From the NCBI RefSeq assembly GCF_014851565.1, contig NZ_JACVAA010000010.1, positions 1-64,000 on the forward strand: DNA of 64,000 nt, read 5' to 3'. The first letter of the stretch is position 1; every line of letters starts with the position of its first letter. Below, piece after piece: positions 63,601 to 64,000 of the stretch. A model generated the notes under the pieces. That model was not told the DNA's origin, did not search any database, and was given only the letters and a program-made list of their open reading frames with translations. The translations under genes were made by a program, and so were the position numbers. The DNA comes from Pseudomonas sp. PDM15. GTDB taxonomy: Bacteria; Pseudomonadota; Gammaproteobacteria; Pseudomonadales; Pseudomonadaceae.

Positions 63601-63915
63601 TTATACCGGGAACAGCTCGGCCAGTTTCATGGCCAGCATCATGTCGCCTTCGGCGCGCAGTTTGCCGCCCATGAAGGCCTGCATGCCGTCGGTTTCGCCG
63701 CTGGCGATACCGGCCAGGGTGGCGCTGTCCATGATCAGGGTGACGTTGGCATTGGCATTGTCGCCCTGTTGCACGTCGCAGGTGCCGTCCTTGACGATCA
63801 GCGCGTAGTTCTCACCGTCTTCGATGTTGAACTGGAACACCAGGTCCAGGCCGGCGGCAGCGCTGGCGTTGAACTTGGACTTCATGGTGTTGATGGTGTC
63901 GGCAACGGAGCTCAT
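63601..63915 (-). CDS. SCP2 sterol-binding-fold lipid carrier-like protein
   Basis: A 104-residue protein of the SCP2 fold (VFQFNIEDGENYALIVKDG, VTLIMDSATLAGIASGETDGMQAFMGGKLRAEGDM). Such proteins bind fatty acyl chains or other lipids in a hydrophobic tunnel. The start at 63915 follows AAGGATGAAACC; an earlier in-frame ATG at 63936 is not supported. It lies upstream of the phosphotransferase-SDR pair and may act with them in acyl-CoA metabolism. Confidence 0.85.
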   Translation of the reverse strand: MSSVADTINTMKSKFNASAAAGLDLVFQFNIEDGENYALIVKDGTCDVQQGDNANANVTLIMDSATLAGIASGETDGMQAFMGGKLRAEGDMMLAMKLAELFPV

Positions 63916-63976
63916 GGTTTCATCCTTTTTTATCAAGGGTTACTGACGGCCTTATACGGGCCGCTGTGGGCCGGAC

Positions 63977-64000
63977 TCAGCGATAGGTGATGAGTTCCGG
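63977..64000 (-). CDS. C-terminal end of an unidentified gene cut by the window
   Basis: The last bases read on the minus strand give PELITYR followed by a TGA stop (63977-63979). The codons fit the GC3-rich bias of the region and the position is 41 bases upstream of SCP2, but seven residues are too few to assign a family. Confidence 0.4.
   Translation of the reverse strand, partial: PELITYR

Overview
The window is GC-rich chromosomal DNA from a gammaproteobacterium, almost certainly a Pseudomonas close to the P. aeruginosa lineage. The order ppiB-glnS-cysS ... folD-tRNAs-tig-clpP-clpX-lon-hupB-ppiD-fabI-nppDCBA2A1 ... mltD-gloB-methyltransferase-rnhA-dnaQ-ldcA-permease-nhaB-crotonase-fimL-nudC-TSUP ... 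SDR-phosphotransferase-SCP2 follows, from memory, the PAO1 segment around PA1792-PA1830. No insertion sequence, phage, integron, CRISPR array or rRNA was seen.

Region by region: (1) 1-4.9 kb is a stress and low-oxygen patch: an exported alpha/beta hydrolase (cut by the window), Ohr peroxidase, a YcaC-like hydrolase, a flavodoxin-like protein, a beta-CASP metallo-beta-lactamase nuclease and a zinc alcohol dehydrogenase. Two Anr/FNR-type boxes sit where they could drive the flavodoxin and the dehydrogenase. (2) 4.9-10.9 kb is housekeeping: an SPFH membrane protein, lpxH and ppiB on the minus strand, then glnS and cysS on the plus strand. (3) 10.9-26.3 kb lies between cysS and folD and looks accessory: a UvrD-like helicase, a class C beta-lactamase beside an Lrp/AsnC regulator, an EamA exporter, an FKBP, a GGDEF-EAL protein, a sigma54 activator, and a six-gene ABC importer of the glycerol (GlpSTPQV) type. 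The importer has a sigma54 promoter and an upstream array of six TGTTCA hexamers.

(4) 26.3-37.2 kb is the folD, tRNA-Arg/His/Leu, trigger factor, ClpP, ClpX, Lon, HU-beta, PpiD and FabI block of protein quality control and envelope functions. lon has a good sigma32-type promoter and clpX a weaker one. (5) 37.2-44.6 kb is a tightly coupled five-gene oligopeptide/peptidyl-nucleoside importer (Npp/Yej type) with two substrate-binding proteins. (6) 44.7-50.7 kb holds an HDOD-GAF protein, mltD, gloB, a methyltransferase, rnhA and dnaQ. (7) 50.8-56 kb holds ldcA, an amino-acid/polyamine permease and nhaB; the ldcA leader folds into two hairpins, the second covering its Shine-Dalgarno. (8) 56.2-64 kb holds a dienoyl-CoA-isomerase-like crotonase, fimL, nudC, small VOC, TSUP and membrane proteins, and a minus-strand lipid-related set (SDR, ACAD10-like phosphotransferase, SCP2).

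The most interesting points are the importer's two ATPases, whose degenerate motifs are complementary so that the predicted heterodimer has one intact and one degenerate ATP site; its sigma54/TGTTCA control region; the structured ldcA leader; and the paired Anr boxes at the left end. All family calls come from reading the sequence and from memory of the families; no database search was run.
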